A stretch of 64,000 nt of DNA. Source: Pseudomonas petrae (GTDB lineage: Bacteria > Pseudomonadota > Gammaproteobacteria > Pseudomonadales > Pseudomonadaceae). The translations under genes and the position numbers were made by a program. Location: positions 186,001 through 250,000 of the forward strand of contig NZ_JAKJXE010000007.1 in assembly GCF_021728295.1 (NCBI RefSeq), read 5' to 3'. The notes under the pieces were generated by a model. It ran no database searches. It had not been told where the DNA came from and worked only from the letters and a program-made list of their open reading frames with translations. Positions within the stretch are counted from its first letter, which is position 1. Each line of letters begins with the position of its first letter. Positions 17,435-29,664 of the stretch are shown here, one piece after another.

Positions 17435-20258
17435 AGTGACGAACCTCGCCTGCGCCGCTGATGTTGTCGACGCAACGGCCGCAGATTTCCGGATGCTCGG
17501 GATTGACCCCGACGTCCTCGCGGTGATGCCAGCAGCGCGCGCACTTGGCGTGGCCGGATTTGACGACCTTGAGCTTCAGACCGGCGACTTCGGTGACCAC
17601 GGCATCGGCGGGCGCACTGACGAAAGGCGCGACGCTGGCCGTTGATGTGATCAGCACAAAGCGCAGCTCATTGCTCAGCTTGGACAGATCCGCCACCAGC
17701 GCGTCCTCGGCGTACAGCGTGACCTCGGCCTGCAAGTTGCCGCCAATGGCCTTGGCCGCGCGCAGGTTTTCCATTTCCTTGTTGACTGCCACCTTCACCG
17801 CCATGATCCGCTCCCAGTAGGCGCGGTCCAGCTCGAAGCCTTCCGGCAGCTCGCTCAGATCCCGGTACCAGGTGTTGAGCATGACCGACTCGTTACGCTC
17901 GCCCGGCAGGTACTGCCACAGTTCATCGGCGGTAAACGCCAGGATCGGTGCGACCCAGCGAACCAGCGCTTCGGAGATGTGGAACAGCGCGGTCTGGCAA
18001 GAACGACGCGCCTTGCTGTTGGCGCCGGTGGTGTATTGGCGATCCTTGATGATGTCGAGGTAGAAACCACCCAACTCCTGCACGCAGAAGTTGTGCACTT
18101 TGGAATAGACGTTCCAGAACCGGTACTCGCCGTAGTGCTCTTCCAGCTCACGCTGCAGCAGCAGCGCGCGGTCCACGGCCCAGCGATCCAGTGCCAGCAT
18201 GTCTTCGGCTGGCAGCAAGTCGGTGGCCGGATTGAAGCCGGTCAGGTTCGAGAGCAGGAAGCGCGCGGTGTTGCGGATGCGACGGTAAGCATCGGCGCTG
18301 CGCTGCAGGATGGTGTTGGAGACGGCCATTTCGCTGGAATAGTCGGTCGCCGAAACCCACAGACGCATGATGTCGGCGCCCAGGGTGTCGTTGACCGTCT
18401 GCGGCGCGATGACGTTGCCCAGCGACTTGGACATCTTGCGGCCGTTCTCGTCCACGGTGAAACCATGGGTGAGCAATTCACGGTACGGCGCGTGATTGTC
18501 GATGGCGCAACCGGTCAGCAGCGAGGAGTGGAACCAGCCGCGGTGCTGGTCGGAGCCTTCCAGGTACAGGTCGGCGCGTGGACCGGTCTCGTGGCCCATC
18601 GGGTGCGAGCCGCGCAGGACGTGCCAGTGGGTGGTGCCGGAATCAAACCAGACGTCCAGAGTGTCGGAAATCTTGTCGTAGTGCGGCGCTTCGTCACCTA
18701 GCAACTCGGCTGCGTCCATCTTGAACCAGGCTTCGATGCCTTCCTGCTCGACGCGCTGAGCGACCTCTTCCATCAGTTCGACGGTGCGCGGGTGCAGCTC
18801 GCCGCTTTCCTTGTTCAGGAAAAACGGGATCGGCACGCCCCAGTTACGCTGACGGGAAATGCACCAGTCAGGGCGGTTGGCGATCATTGAGTGCAAGCGC
18901 GCCTGCCCCCATGCCGGCACGAATTTGGTTTCTTCGATGGCTTTCATAGCCCGATTGCGCAGGGTGTCGCCCGACGTCGGCTGCTTGTCCATGCCGACGA
19001 ACCACTGCGCGGTGGCGCGGTAGATCAGCGGCGTCTTGTGGCGCCAGCAGTGCATGTAGCTGTGAGTGATGGTTTCGGTGTGCAGCAACGCGCCGACTTC
19101 GGTCAGCTTGTCGATGATGGGCTGGTTGGCCTTGAAGATGAACTGGCCACCAAAGAACTCCAGCGACGGGCTGAACACGCCGTTGCTCTGCACCGGGCTG
19201 ATGATGTCGTCGTTGGTCAGGCCGTAGCTTTTGTAAATCACGAAGTCATCGACGCCATAGGCGGGCGAGTTGTGAACGACACCCGTGCCAGCACCCAACT
19301 CGACGTAGTCGGCCAGATAGATGGGCGACAGACGATCGTAGAACGGATGACGGAAATTGATCAGCTCGAGCGCCGAACCTTCGGCCGTCGCCAGCACCGA
19401 ACCTTCGAGGTTCCAGCGCTTGAGGCAGGACTCGACCAATTCCTCGGCCAGCACCAGAAGTCGCTCGCCGGTATCGACCAGCGCGTAGGTGAATTCCGGA
19501 TGAACGTTGAGCGCCTGGTTTGCCGGAATGGTCCACGGGGTGGTGGTCCAGATCACGATGGCAGCAGGTTTGCCCAGGCTTGGCAGACCGAAGGCGGCAG
19601 CAAGCTTGTCGGCATCGGCAACCGGGAAGGCCACGTCGATGGTGGACGATTTCTTGTCCTGGTATTCGACTTCCGCTTCAGCCAGCGCCGAACCGCAATC
19701 GAAACACCAGTTGACCGGCTTGAGGCCCTTGAAGACGAAGCCGTTCTTGACCATTTCAGCCAGCGCGCGGATTTCCCCGGCTTCGTTGGCGAAGTCCATG
19801 GTGCGGTAGGGGTTGGCCCAATCGCCGAGCACGCCCAGACGAATGAATTCGGCTTTCTGCCCTTCGATCTGCTCGGCCGCGTAGGCACGGCACAGCTCAC
19901 GGGTCTTGTCCGCTGGCAGATTTTTGCCGTGGGTGACTTCGACCTTGTGCTCGATCGGCAGACCGTGGCAATCCCAGCCCGGAATATAGGGCGCGTCGAA
20001 GCCCGAAAGGGTCTTCGAGCGAACGATCATGTCCTTGAGAATCTTGTTGACCGCATGACCGATGTGGATATTGCCGTTGGCGTATGGAGGCCCGTCGTGC
20101 AGCACGAACTTGGGCCGATCCTTGCCAATTTCGCGCAGCTTCTGGTACAGGCCAATGCTGTCCCAGCGCTGCAGAGTTTGCGGCTCGCGCTGGGGCAGGC
20201 CGGCCTTCATAGGGAAGGCGGTGTCCGGAAGATTAAGCGTGGCTTTGTAGTCGGTCAT
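17427..20258 (-). CDS. ileS: Isoleucyl-tRNA synthetase
   Basis: 943 aa, the usual length for the bacterial type I enzyme. The HIGH motif is in [14 protein letters not shown], the editing domain includes [15 protein letters not shown], and the KMSKS loop is KMSKSLGN. The C-terminal zinc finger is [12 protein letters not shown] followed by CGRCVDN. It charges tRNA-Ile in the cytoplasm. The stop of ribF is one base upstream of its ATG, and lspA overlaps its 3' end, so these are one operon. Confidence 0.98.
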   Translation of the reverse strand: MTDYKATLNLPDTAFPMKAGLPQREPQTLQRWDSIGLYQKLREIGKDRPKFVLHDGPPYANGNIHIGHAVNKILKDMIVRSKTLSGFDAPYIPGWDCHGLPIEHKVEVTHGKNLPADKTRELCRAYAAEQIEGQKAEFIRLGVLGDWANPYRTMDFANEAGEIRALAEMVKNGFVFKGLKPVNWCFDCGSALAEAEVEYQDKKSSTIDVAFPVADADKLAAAFGLPSLGKPAAIVIWTTTPWTIPANQALNVHPEFTYALVDTGERLLVLAEELVESCLKRWNLEGSVLATAEGSALELINFRHPFYDRLSPIYLADYVELGAGTGVVHNSPAYGVDDFVIYKSYGLTNDDIISPVQSNGVFSPSLEFFGGQFIFKANQPIIDKLTEVGALLHTETITHSYMHCWRHKTPLIYRATAQWFVGMDKQPTSGDTLRNRAMKAIEETKFVPAWGQARLHSMIANRPDWCISRQRNWGVPIPFFLNKESGELHPRTVELMEEVAQRVEQEGIEAWFKMDAAELLGDEAPHYDKISDTLDVWFDSGTTHWHVLRGSHPMGHETGPRADLYLEGSDQHRGWFHSSLLTGCAIDNHAPYRELLTHGFTVDENGRKMSKSLGNVIAPQTVNDTLGADIMRLWVSATDYSSEMAVSNTILQRSADAYRRIRNTARFLLSNLTGFNPATDLLPAEDMLALDRWAVDRALLLQRELEEHYGEYRFWNVYSKVHNFCVQELGGFYLDIIKDRQYTTGANSKARRSCQTALFHISEALVRWVAPILAFTADELWQYLPGERNESVMLNTWYRDLSELPEGFELDRAYWERIMAVKVAVNKEMENLRAAKAIGGNLQAEVTLYAEDALVADLSKLSNELRFVLITSTASVAPFVSAPADAVVTEVAGLKLKVVKSGHAKCARCWHHREDVGVNPEHPEICGRCVDNISGAGEVRHYA

Positions 20259-20259
20259 T

Positions 20260-21207
20260 TCAGGCTCTAAAGTTTAGCGGTTGGTCGTGCCAGTGGGCAC
20301 GAGCGGCAGCGACATCCGCATCGATCGCCGTCTTGAGCGCCTCAAGGGAGGCAAAGCGCTGCTCATCACGCAGCTTCTGGTGGAATACCACCGTCAAACG
20401 CCGGCCATAGATATCGCCGGTAAAATCCAGAAGGTGAATCTCCAGGTGGGGACGTCCATCGCCTGCCACGCTGGGACGCACGCCAATGTTGGCGACGCCC
20501 GGCCACACCTTGCCGTCGATCAGCGCGCTGACCAGATAGACACCGGTCAATGGCACGCGACGACGTTTGAGTTGCACGTTGGCCGTAGGCGTACCCAACT
20601 GACGCGCCAGCTTCTGGCCATGCAGCACGCGGCCGGATATCTCGAAAGGACGGCCCAGCAAATGCTCGGCGAGGGCAAAGTCTGCCGCAGCCAGCGCAGT
20701 GCGCACCTTGGTGCTGCTTACACGGACGCCATCGATTTCGACGGTCTGCGCCGCTTCGACGGTGAAGCCCTTTTCGGCGCCGACTTTTTGCAGAAAATCG
20801 AAATCGCCCACTCGGTCACAACCAAAACGGAAGTCGTCTCCGACCTCCAGGTGCTTCACGCCCAGGCCATCGATCAGCACGGTGTCGACAAACTCGGATG
20901 CACTGAGCTTGCTGAAGCGCTGATTGAAGGCCAGACACAACACCAGATCAACGCCCTCGCCAGCAAGCAGATCAAGCTTGTCGCGCAGCCGGGCCAGACG
21001 GGCCGGCGCCGTCTCGGGAGCGAAGAACTCGCGTGGTTGCGGTTCGAAGATCACCACACAACTGGGCAAGCCCAGCTCGACGGCACGCTCACGCAGCCGC
21101 GCCAGGATAGCCTGGTGACCCCGGTGAACACCGTCGAAATTGCCAATGGTGGCGACGCAGCCCCGGTGCTGCGGGCGCAGATTGTGAAGGCCTCGAACCA
21201 GCTGCAT
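20260..21207 (-). CDS. ribF: Bifunctional riboflavin kinase/FAD synthetase RibF
   Basis: 315 aa from ATG 21207 ([12 protein letters not shown]). N-terminal FMN adenylyltransferase domain with [11 protein letters not shown], and C-terminal riboflavin kinase domain with PTANVQL and TGVYLV. Makes FMN and FAD in the cytoplasm. An upstream ATG (MSKKRVM) is possible, but family homology begins at the chosen start. First gene of the ribF-ileS-lspA-fkpB operon, 118 bases downstream of murJ. Confidence 0.96.
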   Translation of the reverse strand: MQLVRGLHNLRPQHRGCVATIGNFDGVHRGHQAILARLRERAVELGLPSCVVIFEPQPREFFAPETAPARLARLRDKLDLLAGEGVDLVLCLAFNQRFSKLSASEFVDTVLIDGLGVKHLEVGDDFRFGCDRVGDFDFLQKVGAEKGFTVEAAQTVEIDGVRVSSTKVRTALAAADFALAEHLLGRPFEISGRVLHGQKLARQLGTPTANVQLKRRRVPLTGVYLVSALIDGKVWPGVANIGVRPSVAGDGRPHLEIHLLDFTGDIYGRRLTVVFHQKLRDEQRFASLEALKTAIDADVAAARAHWHDQPLNFRA

Positions 21208-21325
21208 AACGCGCTTCTTGCTCATAAAGTGGCCGATTATAACCACACACCGCCGTCAACGACAGGCGACACATCCGGGCAAACCACAACAATCGACGTT
21301 AACCGGCAGAAAACGACGACTGATC

Positions 21326-22870
21326 CTACAGGATCGCCTTGCGAGCGAAATGCCTGACCCGGAAACCCAACACCAGCAGGGTGCCGAAATACGCCACGAC
21401 CCCCGCCACCACCAACGCGCCCAGGCGCAGGAATCGCTGCAGCATTTCACCGTCTGACCAGGCGGGCATCACATGCATCAGGCCAAGCAGTACGGCGGAC
21501 ATCACCGCCACAGCGATAATCAGCTTGCCCAAAAACACCGGCCAACCCGGCTGCGGCTGAAACAGGTCCTGCTTGCGCAATTGCCAGAACAGCAGCAACG
21601 CGTTGAGGCACGCCCCCACGCTGATCGCCAGCGCCAGACCGGCGTGCGCCAGATGGATGACGTAGACGAAAAGCAGGTTGAACAGTTGAGTCACTATGAG
21701 GGTGAAGATCGCTATTTTCACCGGCGTGCGGATATTTTGTTGCGCGTAAAAGCCCGGTGCGAGCACCTTGATCACAATGATGCCCAGCAGCCCCACTGAG
21801 TACGCGACCAGCGCGCGCTGGGTCATCGCGGCATCTTCGCCGTCGAACTTGCCGTACTGGAACAGCGAAACTGTCAGCGGCTCGGCGAGCAGTCCGAGCG
21901 CCAGCGTGCACGGCAGCACCAGCAGGAAACACAAGCGCAGGCCCCAGTCGAGGATGCGCGAATATTCGTGGCGATCCCGGCTGGCGTAGGTTTTCGAGAG
22001 AATCGGCAGAAGAATCGTCCCCAACGCCACGCCCAGCACACCGGAAGGCAACTCCATCAGGCGGTCGGCGTAGTACATCCACGACACCGATCCGGCGACA
22101 AGGAACGAGGCAAATATCGTGTTGATAATCAGTGAAATCTGACTGACGGAAACCCCGAGCATGGCCGGCAGCATCTGCTTCATCACTCGCCAGACACCGG
22201 TGTCGCGCAGGTTGAGGCGCGGCAGCACCAGCATGCCGATCTTTTTCAGGTGCGGCAGTTGGTAAAGAAGCTGCAGCAGCCCGCCCGCCAGCACCGCCCA
22301 GCCCAGCGCCATCACGGGCGGGTGGAAATACGGCGTAAGGAACAGGGCGAAGAAGATCATCGCCAGATTGAGCAGCGTTGGCACGAACGCCGGAACGGAG
22401 AAGCGATTCCACGTGTTAAGGATCGCACCGGCCAGCGACGACAGCGAGATGAGCAATATATAAGGAAAGGTCACCCGCAACAGGTCCGACGTGAGCTGGA
22501 ATTTCTCAGGCGTGTCGGCAAACCCCGGCGCAGTCGCCCAGATGACCCAGGGGGCGAACACGACGCCCAACACAGTGACGATCGCCAGGGCGAGGGTCAG
22601 GAGGCCGGTGACATACGCGACAAATGTGCGGGTTGCCTCTTCGCCCTGCTGGCTTTTGTATTCCGCCAGGATCGGCACGAATGCCTGTGAGAAAGCGCCC
22701 TCGGCAAAAATTCGGCGCAGCAGGTTGGGCAGTTTGAACGCGATAAAGAAGGCGTCAGTGGCCATGCCGGCGCCAAACGCGCGTGCGATGATGGTATCGC
22801 GGACAAAGCCCAGCACCCGCGAAAGCATCGTAATAGAGCTAACGGCGGCAAGCGATTTGAGTAGATTCAT
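21326..22870 (-). CDS. murJ: Lipid II flippase MurJ (MviN)
   Basis: 514 aa. Polytopic inner-membrane MOP-superfamily protein with about 14 predicted membrane helices; flips the peptidoglycan precursor lipid II to the periplasm. Starts [25 protein letters not shown], the standard MurJ N-terminus, which fixes the start at 22870 within a longer open frame. Divergent from rpsT. Confidence 0.96.
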   Translation of the reverse strand: MNLLKSLAAVSSITMLSRVLGFVRDTIIARAFGAGMATDAFFIAFKLPNLLRRIFAEGAFSQAFVPILAEYKSQQGEEATRTFVAYVTGLLTLALAIVTVLGVVFAPWVIWATAPGFADTPEKFQLTSDLLRVTFPYILLISLSSLAGAILNTWNRFSVPAFVPTLLNLAMIFFALFLTPYFHPPVMALGWAVLAGGLLQLLYQLPHLKKIGMLVLPRLNLRDTGVWRVMKQMLPAMLGVSVSQISLIINTIFASFLVAGSVSWMYYADRLMELPSGVLGVALGTILLPILSKTYASRDRHEYSRILDWGLRLCFLLVLPCTLALGLLAEPLTVSLFQYGKFDGEDAAMTQRALVAYSVGLLGIIVIKVLAPGFYAQQNIRTPVKIAIFTLIVTQLFNLLFVYVIHLAHAGLALAISVGACLNALLLFWQLRKQDLFQPQPGWPVFLGKLIIAVAVMSAVLLGLMHVMPAWSDGEMLQRFLRLGALVVAGVVAYFGTLLVLGFRVRHFARKAIL

Positions 22871-23042
22871 CGAAAGGTTTGTACGCCTGACCAAAGGAAG
22901 CGCCAAAGCGCGTTCCATATATGCGATACTCCGCGCCGCAAAACAGCTCAGAGCCAAAGCCCGCGAGTTTACAGGTCGCACGCCGGAAAGAAATCACCTC
23001 GGCACCACACTGCGACCACTCAGCGGAACGCATCAACTGCCC

Positions 23043-23071
23043 TTGACAAGTGTCAAACTCATCGGCATGAT
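23043..23071 (+). promoter_or_regulatory. Sigma-70-type promoter of rpsT
   Basis: TTGACA, a 17-base spacer, then CATGAT, about 50 bases before the rpsT start. Fits a strong ribosomal-protein promoter; assigned by eye. Confidence 0.6.
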
Positions 23072-23121
23072 TCGCGGCCTATTTTGTTAGCTATTTCCCA
23101 AGTCTTTCGAGGAGCTCGACG

Positions 23122-23400
23122 GTGGCCAACACACCTTCCGCCAAAAAACGTGCAAAACAGGCTGAGAAGCGTCGCAGCCACAACGCCAGCATGCGTTCCA
23201 TGGTTCGTACCTACATCAAGAATGTAGTTAAAGCCATCGACGCTAAAGACGCTGAAAAAGCGCAAGCTGCTTATGTTCTGGCCGTGCCAGTTATCGACCG
23301 TATGGCCGATAAAGGCATCATCCACAAGAACAAAGCTGCTCGCCATAAAGGTCGCTTGAATGGCCACATCAAGGCTCTGAACCTTGCTGCTGCAGCCTAA
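23122..23400 (+). CDS. rpsT: 30S ribosomal protein S20
   Basis: 92 aa, lysine-, arginine- and alanine-rich, starting [21 protein letters not shown]. Start codon is GTG, with GAGGAG ten bases upstream; non-ATG starts are typical for rpsT, where they support autoregulation at translation. Monocistronic, followed at once by a terminator. Confidence 0.97.
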   Translation: MANTPSAKKRAKQAEKRRSHNASMRSMVRTYIKNVVKAIDAKDAEKAQAAYVLAVPVIDRMADKGIIHKNKAARHKGRLNGHIKALNLAAAA

Positions 23401-23414
23401 GCGATTCGCTTGTT

Positions 23415-23442
23415 AAAAAACCGACCCCAGGGTCGGTTTTTT
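23415..23442. terminator. Terminator between rpsT and creA
   Basis: Stem ccgacc/ggtcgg with six A residues before and six T residues after, so it can end transcripts from both convergent genes. Confidence 0.9.
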
Positions 23443-23468
23443 ATTGCCTTCGATTTGACGCTTCAGCA

Positions 23469-23939
23469 TCAAGGCGCAGGAGCAGGCGCCCACGGCAGAA
23501 TCGGGATCGCGGTCACGGCGTTCTGCGGACTGCCCTCGATCACCCTGTCGCTGTAGACGAGATACACCAGCGTGTTGCGCTTCTTGTCGAGGAATCGCAC
23601 GACCTGCATGGTCTTGAACACCAGCGAGGTCCGCTCCTTGAACACCTCGTCACCGTCCTTCAATTGCTCCTTGAAATGAATGGGACCGACCTGCCGGCAA
23701 GCGATGGACGCTTCGGCACGATCTTCAGCAAGGCCCAGCCCACCCTTCACCCCACCGGTTTTCGCGCGGGACAGATAGCACGTCACGCCGTCGACCTTGG
23801 GGTCGTCGAATGCCTCGACCACGATCCGGTCGTTCGGACCCACCATCTTGAACACGGTGGATACCTGGCCGATCTCTTCAGCCGATGCCAGCAACGGCAA
23901 CATCAGCAACGCGCCTACCAGCCCTTTCATGACTCGCAT
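23469..23939 (-). CDS. creA: CreA family periplasmic protein
   Basis: 156 aa with a signal peptide ([20 protein letters not shown]). Family hallmarks are [41 protein letters not shown] and the [10 protein letters not shown] segment. CreA proteins are small conserved periplasmic proteins of unknown biochemical role. 27 bases after the proB stop on the same strand, so probably co-transcribed with proB. Confidence 0.9.
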   Translation of the reverse strand: MRVMKGLVGALLMLPLLASAEEIGQVSTVFKMVGPNDRIVVEAFDDPKVDGVTCYLSRAKTGGVKGGLGLAEDRAEASIACRQVGPIHFKEQLKDGDEVFKERTSLVFKTMQVVRFLDKKRNTLVYLVYSDRVIEGSPQNAVTAIPILPWAPAPAP

Positions 23940-23966
23940 TTATGCTTCCTTTTTTGATGATGCAGT

Positions 23967-25085
23967 TCAGACCAGAATCAGGTTGTCACGGTGCACGAGC
24001 TCAGGCTCGGCCATGTAACCCAGCTCTTTGACGATTGCATCAGAGGGCAGACCAATGATCTTCTGCGCTTCGAGCGCGCTGTAATTGCTGAGACCGCGGG
24101 CGATCTCGCGACCGTCGGCCGCCACGCATACCACCATCTCGCCGCGACGAAAGCTGCCCTGCACCAGCTTGACGCCGACCGGCAACAGGCTCTTGTGGCT
24201 GTGGGTCAGCGCTTTCACCGCACCCTCGTCCAGCACCAGCGTGCCACGGGTTTGCAGATGCCCGGCCAGCCATTGCTTGCGAGCCGCGAGCATTTCGCGC
24301 TCAGGAGACAGCAACGTGCCCAAGCGCTCACCGGCTTTCAGCCGCGCCAGCACGCGCTCGATGCGGCCACCCACAATCACGGTGTGCGCGCCAGAACGGG
24401 CGGCGAGTCGCGCAGCACGCAATTTGGTCTGCATGCCGCCACGACCCAGCGCCCCGCCGGTGCCGCCAGCGACTGCATCAAGGGCGGGATCATCGGCACG
24501 CGCCTCATAAATGAGCTGCGCTTCAGGATTGTTGCGAGGGTCGGCATCGAACATGCCGTCACGGTCGGTCAGGATGACCAACAGGTCGGCTTCCACCAGG
24601 TTGGCCACCAGCGCCGCCAGCGTATCGTTGTCGCCGAAACGGATCTCGTCGGTGACGACCGTGTCGTTTTCATTGATGACAGGAATAACACCCAGCTCAA
24701 CCAGGGTGCGCAGCGTGCTTCGGGCGTTCAGGTAGCGCTTGCGATCGGACAGATCGTCGTGGGTGAGCAGAATCTGCGCGGTGTGCCGCTGATGCTCGGC
24801 GAAGCTGGATTCCCACGCCTGCACCAGACCCATCTGACCGATTGCTGCAGCGGCCTGAAGCTCATGCATGGCACTCGGTCGCGCAGTCCAGCCCAAACGG
24901 CTCATGCCGGCCGCTACCGCGCCGGACGACACCAGGACCAGTTCGACACCCGCCTCATGCAGGGCCACCATCTGCTCGACCCAAACACCCATCGCGTTGC
25001 GATCCAGACCCTTGCCGTCCGCTGTCAGCAGCGCACTTCCGATCTTTACCACCCAACGCTGGGCACCTGTCACCTTGCTCCGCAT
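23967..25085 (-). CDS. proB: Glutamate 5-kinase ProB
   Basis: 372 aa. First step of proline synthesis: phosphorylates glutamate. Amino-acid-kinase domain with [29 protein letters not shown] and [10 protein letters not shown], and a C-terminal PUA domain (about residues 280-365). Normally feedback-inhibited by proline. Downstream of cgtA, with a hairpin between them. Confidence 0.97.
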   Translation of the reverse strand: MRSKVTGAQRWVVKIGSALLTADGKGLDRNAMGVWVEQMVALHEAGVELVLVSSGAVAAGMSRLGWTARPSAMHELQAAAAIGQMGLVQAWESSFAEHQRHTAQILLTHDDLSDRKRYLNARSTLRTLVELGVIPVINENDTVVTDEIRFGDNDTLAALVANLVEADLLVILTDRDGMFDADPRNNPEAQLIYEARADDPALDAVAGGTGGALGRGGMQTKLRAARLAARSGAHTVIVGGRIERVLARLKAGERLGTLLSPEREMLAARKQWLAGHLQTRGTLVLDEGAVKALTHSHKSLLPVGVKLVQGSFRRGEMVVCVAADGREIARGLSNYSALEAQKIIGLPSDAIVKELGYMAEPELVHRDNLILV

Positions 25086-25125
25086 GATCTTTCAACCTTA
25101 AGCCAGAGAGTCCGAATTCTAGATA

Positions 25126-25151
25126 CTAAAACGCCGCTTCAAGAGCGGCGT
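25126..25151 (-). terminator. Hairpin/terminator after cgtA
   Basis: Stem cgccgct/agcggcg with a five-base loop; on the minus strand it is followed by TTTTAGT. It lies 20 bases after the cgtA stop and before proB. Confidence 0.8.
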
Positions 25152-25170
25152 CGTAGTTTACTTCAGTCGA

Positions 25171-26409
<1,239 letters not shown>

Positions 26410-26556
26410 TCACAAAGACGAGCAAACAACATAGATTCATAAGGCTCTTGCAAAGATGAGCGTTGCGATACCGATCAAAAACCAGCGACTTCACACCACA
26501 ACGGCCCACACAAACAGCTTTGCAAGAGACTCACCAGAAACAGGACCTTCTACAAA

Positions 26557-26583
26557 CGAAAAAGCCCTGTCATCGACAGGGCT
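26557..26583 (-). terminator. Terminator after rpmA
   Basis: Stem agccctgt/acagggct with loop catcg; on the minus strand it is followed by TTTTTCG. 53 bases after the rpmA stop. The 160 bases between it and cgtA show no other gene and should hold a cgtA promoter. Confidence 0.9.
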
Positions 26584-26635
26584 TTTCAGCTCAGGAGGTG
26601 TGAAGGTCAAGCCCTCACACCCCCTGAACGCAAGA

Positions 26636-26908
26636 TTATGCCGCGACTTCAGTCTTTGGCACGATGCTTACATAGCGACGACCGAAGGCGCCTTTAACCT
26701 GGAACTTGATCACGCCTTCGACTTTGGCGAACAGGGTGTGATCTTTGCCCATACCAACGCCGTAGCCAGCGTGGAATTGGGTGCCGCGCTGACGCACGAT
26801 GATGTTGCCCGGAACGATAACCTGGCCGCCGTACATCTTCACGCCAAGGCGTTTGGCTTCTGAGTCGCGACCGTTACGGGTACTACCACCAGCTTTTTTG
26901 TGTGCCAT
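26636..26908 (-). CDS. rpmA: 50S ribosomal protein L27
   Basis: 90 aa, beginning [22 protein letters not shown]; the N-terminus reaches the peptidyl transferase centre. 33 bases after rplU in the conserved rplU-rpmA operon. Confidence 0.98.
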   Translation of the reverse strand: MAHKKAGGSTRNGRDSEAKRLGVKMYGGQVIVPGNIIVRQRGTQFHAGYGVGMGKDHTLFAKVEGVIKFQVKGAFGRRYVSIVPKTEVAA

Positions 26909-26941
26909 GAGTCAATTCTCCTAGTGAGGATTAGGCTGAAA

Positions 26942-27256
26942 TTAAGCCTGAATACCGGTGATTTTGATCTCGGTGTACCACTGGCGGTGGCCCATACGCT
27001 TCATGTGGTGCTTACGACGACGGAACTTGATGATGCGGACTTTATCGTGACGACCCTGGGAGATCACTTCAGCCACAACGGTAGCGCCTGCAACAACTGG
27101 AGCGCCGATATTCACGTCGTCGCCATTGGCAACCAACAGAACGCGATCAAAAGTAACGGATTCGCCGGTAGCGATTTCCAGTTTTTCAATCTTCAGGTAT
27201 TCACCTGGGGCGACCTTGTATTGCTTGCCGCCAGTAACGATTACTGCATAAGACAT
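26942..27256 (-). CDS. rplU: 50S ribosomal protein L21
   Basis: 104 aa from ATG 27256 ([21 protein letters not shown]). The C-terminal [22 protein letters not shown] is the L21 signature region. First gene of rplU-rpmA, divergent from ispB across about 240 bases that hold both promoters; no other gene seen there. Confidence 0.98.
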   Translation of the reverse strand: MSYAVIVTGGKQYKVAPGEYLKIEKLEIATGESVTFDRVLLVANGDDVNIGAPVVAGATVVAEVISQGRHDKVRIIKFRRRKHHMKRMGHRQWYTEIKITGIQA

Positions 27257-27495
27257 GGTGTATCTCCGATAATCCTGCTCACCCAGCTCTTTATAGGAAG
27301 AGGTATTGGCTGGCATGGCTGCACAAGGCTGGAAGGCCGACATGCAATTGCGTAAGGCAGGTGCTGCCCAGGAAGTTAGGGTGCGCGATTGTACGCAAGC
27401 GATCAACGCCTTGCAAGCTGCGTTATGTCACGCCTTGACAGGGTGGGGCCTGCAACCTAGCATGCCGCGCAACCCTTCTGGAGCACGTCTCGCTG

Positions 27496-28464
27496 ATGCA
27501 ACCCCAAGCCTTCTACACCGCTGTGGCGGACGACTTTACAGCCGTCGACCACATTATCAAGAAGCAGCTGACATCGCGCGTGCCGCTGGTCTCCAAAATC
27601 GGCGACTACATCACCTCTGCTGGCGGTAAACGCCTGCGCCCATTGCTCGTTCTGTTGTGCGGCAAAGCGCTGGGCTCTGGCGGTGATGATTTGCGCCTGC
27701 TGGCAGCGACCATCGAGTTCCTGCACACCGCTACCCTGCTGCACGACGACGTCGTCGACATGTCCGGCATGCGCCGTGGCCGCTCGACCGCCAATGCGAT
27801 GTGGGGCAACGCGCCGAGCGTACTGGTGGGTGACTTTCTGTATTCGCGCTCGTTCGAGATGATGGTCGAACTCGGCTCGATGCCGGTCATGCAGATCCTG
27901 TCGAAGGCCACGCGGATCATCGCGGAAGGTGAAGTACTGCAGCTGTCCAAGGTGCGCGACGCCAGCACCACCGAAGAAACCTACATGGAAGTCATCCGCG
28001 GCAAAACCGCGATGCTCTTCGAAGCGTCGACCCACAGCGCCGCAGCCCTGGCCAACGCCGGCCCGGAGCAAAGCGAAGCGCTGCGCACCTTCGGTGATCA
28101 TCTGGGTGTCGCTTTCCAACTGGTCGACGACCTGCTGGACTATCGCGGCGATGCGGAAACCCTTGGCAAGAACGTCGGTGACGACCTCGCCGAAGGCAAG
28201 CCTACCCTGCCGCTGATCTACACCATGCGCGAAGGCACGCCTGAACAAGCCGCGCTGGTTCGTCAGGCCATTCAGAAGGGCGGTCTGGAAGATCTCGAAA
28301 GCATCCGCGATGCCGTGGAAAAGTCAGGCGCCCTTGAATACACCGCCCAACTGGCACGCGACTACATTGCTCGCGCCATTGCCTGTCTGGATGTGCTGCC
28401 GCCGAGCGTCTACCGCGACGCCCTCGTCGAGTTGAGTGAATTTGCGGTCGCTCGCACACACTGA
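27496..28464 (+). CDS. ispB: Octaprenyl diphosphate synthase IspB
   Basis: 322 aa. Trans-prenyltransferase that makes the ubiquinone side chain. The two aspartate-rich motifs are visible: LLHDDVVDMSGMRRG and FQLVDDLLDYRGD; GGKRLRPLL near the N-terminus binds diphosphate. Conserved divergent neighbour of rplU-rpmA. Confidence 0.96.
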   Translation: MQPQAFYTAVADDFTAVDHIIKKQLTSRVPLVSKIGDYITSAGGKRLRPLLVLLCGKALGSGGDDLRLLAATIEFLHTATLLHDDVVDMSGMRRGRSTANAMWGNAPSVLVGDFLYSRSFEMMVELGSMPVMQILSKATRIIAEGEVLQLSKVRDASTTEETYMEVIRGKTAMLFEASTHSAAALANAGPEQSEALRTFGDHLGVAFQLVDDLLDYRGDAETLGKNVGDDLAEGKPTLPLIYTMREGTPEQAALVRQAIQKGGLEDLESIRDAVEKSGALEYTAQLARDYIARAIACLDVLPPSVYRDALVELSEFAVARTH

Positions 28465-28484
28465 CCGCTGCCCTGCCCCGCCGA

Positions 28485-28512
28485 AAGCCCGTCCACGTGA
28501 CGGGCTTTTTGT
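28485..28512 (+). terminator. Terminator of ispB
   Basis: Stem aagcccgtc/gacgggctt around cacgt, followed by TTTTTG. Confidence 0.92.
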
Positions 28513-28596
28513 TGTGCGCGATTCAACGCCACCCTTGAAAGCCCCCCCAAAGCAGCCAATGCGAATTAATCTCAAATAGATCCTTGCCATTCTTCA

Positions 28597-28615
28597 GATA
28601 AGAATTATTCTCATT
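28597..28615 (+). promoter_or_regulatory. Fur-box-like operator
   Basis: GATAAGAATTATTCTCATT matches the Pseudomonas Fur-box pattern of interrupted GAGAAT/ATTCTC repeats. A possible promoter, TTGCCA (28584) and TATTCT (28606), overlaps it, which suits iron repression of the gene at 28637. Confidence 0.7.
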
Positions 28616-28636
28616 GAAACACTCAAGGAGAATCAC

Positions 28637-28879
28637 ATGACGTATCTGATTGATGCCTGGCTTGATCGGCCACAGCCCTACCTGCGCATCCTCGATCGCG
28701 AGACGGGCAAAGTGTGTGCGGTGCTGGAGGAAGAGGCGCTCGACGAATTGCGCGATCAGGGGGATCTGGATGTCAGCAGCCTGAGTTCGAGCGAACCCTG
28801 CGTTCAGAAAGAGATGGTACGAAGTCTGTTTCTGTTCTGTTATGCACGGGCATTGCGTCCGACCAGTGAACTGCATTGA
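28637..28879 (+). CDS. Small Fur-regulated conserved protein (PA4570-like)
   Basis: 80 aa, starting MTYLIDAWLDRPQPYLRILD after a clear Shine-Dalgarno (AAGGAG). No signal peptide or membrane segment; acidic middle (EEEALDELRDQGDLD) and two cysteines (residues 27 and 55). It sits between ispB and fklB, as does PA4570 in P. aeruginosa, a protein of unknown function that I recall as strongly induced in low iron. The Fur-like box 22 bases before the start agrees. Function unknown. Confidence 0.75.
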   Translation: MTYLIDAWLDRPQPYLRILDRETGKVCAVLEEEALDELRDQGDLDVSSLSSSEPCVQKEMVRSLFLFCYARALRPTSELH

Positions 28880-28894
28880 TGAGAACAGATAAAA

Positions 28895-28930
28895 CGACAA
28901 TGCCGAGCCAGCGCGGGGCTGACTCGGCAT
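28895..28930. terminator. Terminator between the PA4570-like gene and fklB
   Basis: Stem atgccgag/ctcggcat with internal pairing; on the minus strand followed by TGTCGTTTT. Serves fklB and possibly both convergent genes. Confidence 0.8.
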
Positions 28931-28961
28931 CTGTCGAGCGTGAAGCGGTCGCTACAGAACC

Positions 28962-29579
28962 TTACAGAACGTCGAGCAGCTCGACGTCGAAGACCAGAAC
29001 GCTGTGCGGCGGAATGCTGCCAACGCCTTGAGCGCCGTAGGCCAATTCGCTAGGAACGTACAGACGCCATTTGCTGCCGGCCTTCATCAGTTGAAGGGCT
29101 TCGGTCCAGCCTGGAATCACGCCGCCAACCGGGAATTCAGCCGGCTCACCACGATCGTAGGAGCTGTCAAACACAGTACCGTCGATCAGCATGCCGTGGT
29201 AATGGGTGCGCACGTTGCTTTCGCGGGTCGGCTGAGCGCCTTCGCCCGCAGTGATCACTTCATATTGCAGACCGGAGGCCAGAGTGGTCACGCCATCACG
29301 CTTGGCGTTCTCGGTCAGGTATTCCTTGCCGGCGCCAGCCGCTGCTTCAGCTTTGGAAGCTGCTTCGGCTTGCATGATTTCGCGGATGACTTTAAAGCTC
29401 GCGCCCATTTCTTCCTGGCCAACGCGGCTCGGCTTGCCGTCGAAGGCGTCGGTCAGGCCGACCAGAATAGCGTCGAGGTCGACACCCGGTGGCGGGTTGT
29501 CACGCAGTTGGTCGCCCAGCTGACGACCAATACCGTAGCTGACGCGGGTTTCGTCGGTGGACAGATTGACTTCGGACAT
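28962..29579 (-). CDS. fklB: FKBP-type peptidyl-prolyl isomerase FklB
   Basis: 205 aa. N-terminal dimerisation helices (TDETRVSYGIGRQLGDQL) and a C-terminal FKBP domain (VRTHYHGMLIDGTVFDSSY, GVIPGWTEALQLM, IPPHSVLVFDVELL). No signal peptide, so cytoplasmic like E. coli FklB. An Ala/Lys/Glu-rich helix at about residues 75-90 links the two parts. Confidence 0.93.
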   Translation of the reverse strand: MSEVNLSTDETRVSYGIGRQLGDQLRDNPPPGVDLDAILVGLTDAFDGKPSRVGQEEMGASFKVIREIMQAEAASKAEAAAGAGKEYLTENAKRDGVTTLASGLQYEVITAGEGAQPTRESNVRTHYHGMLIDGTVFDSSYDRGEPAEFPVGGVIPGWTEALQLMKAGSKWRLYVPSELAYGAQGVGSIPPHSVLVFDVELLDVL

Positions 29580-29664
29580 GACACTGCTCCGCTGAAGAGC
29601 ACCCGTGGGCGCTCACATTTAAAGGCCGGGCAGACTAGCACAAAGCACAATATCGAGTAACAGC

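Noticed and set aside
21208..21325. FMN riboswitch upstream of ribF
   Set aside because: No conserved RFN element was recognised, the interval is short, and in Pseudomonas the riboswitch is associated with ribB-type genes.
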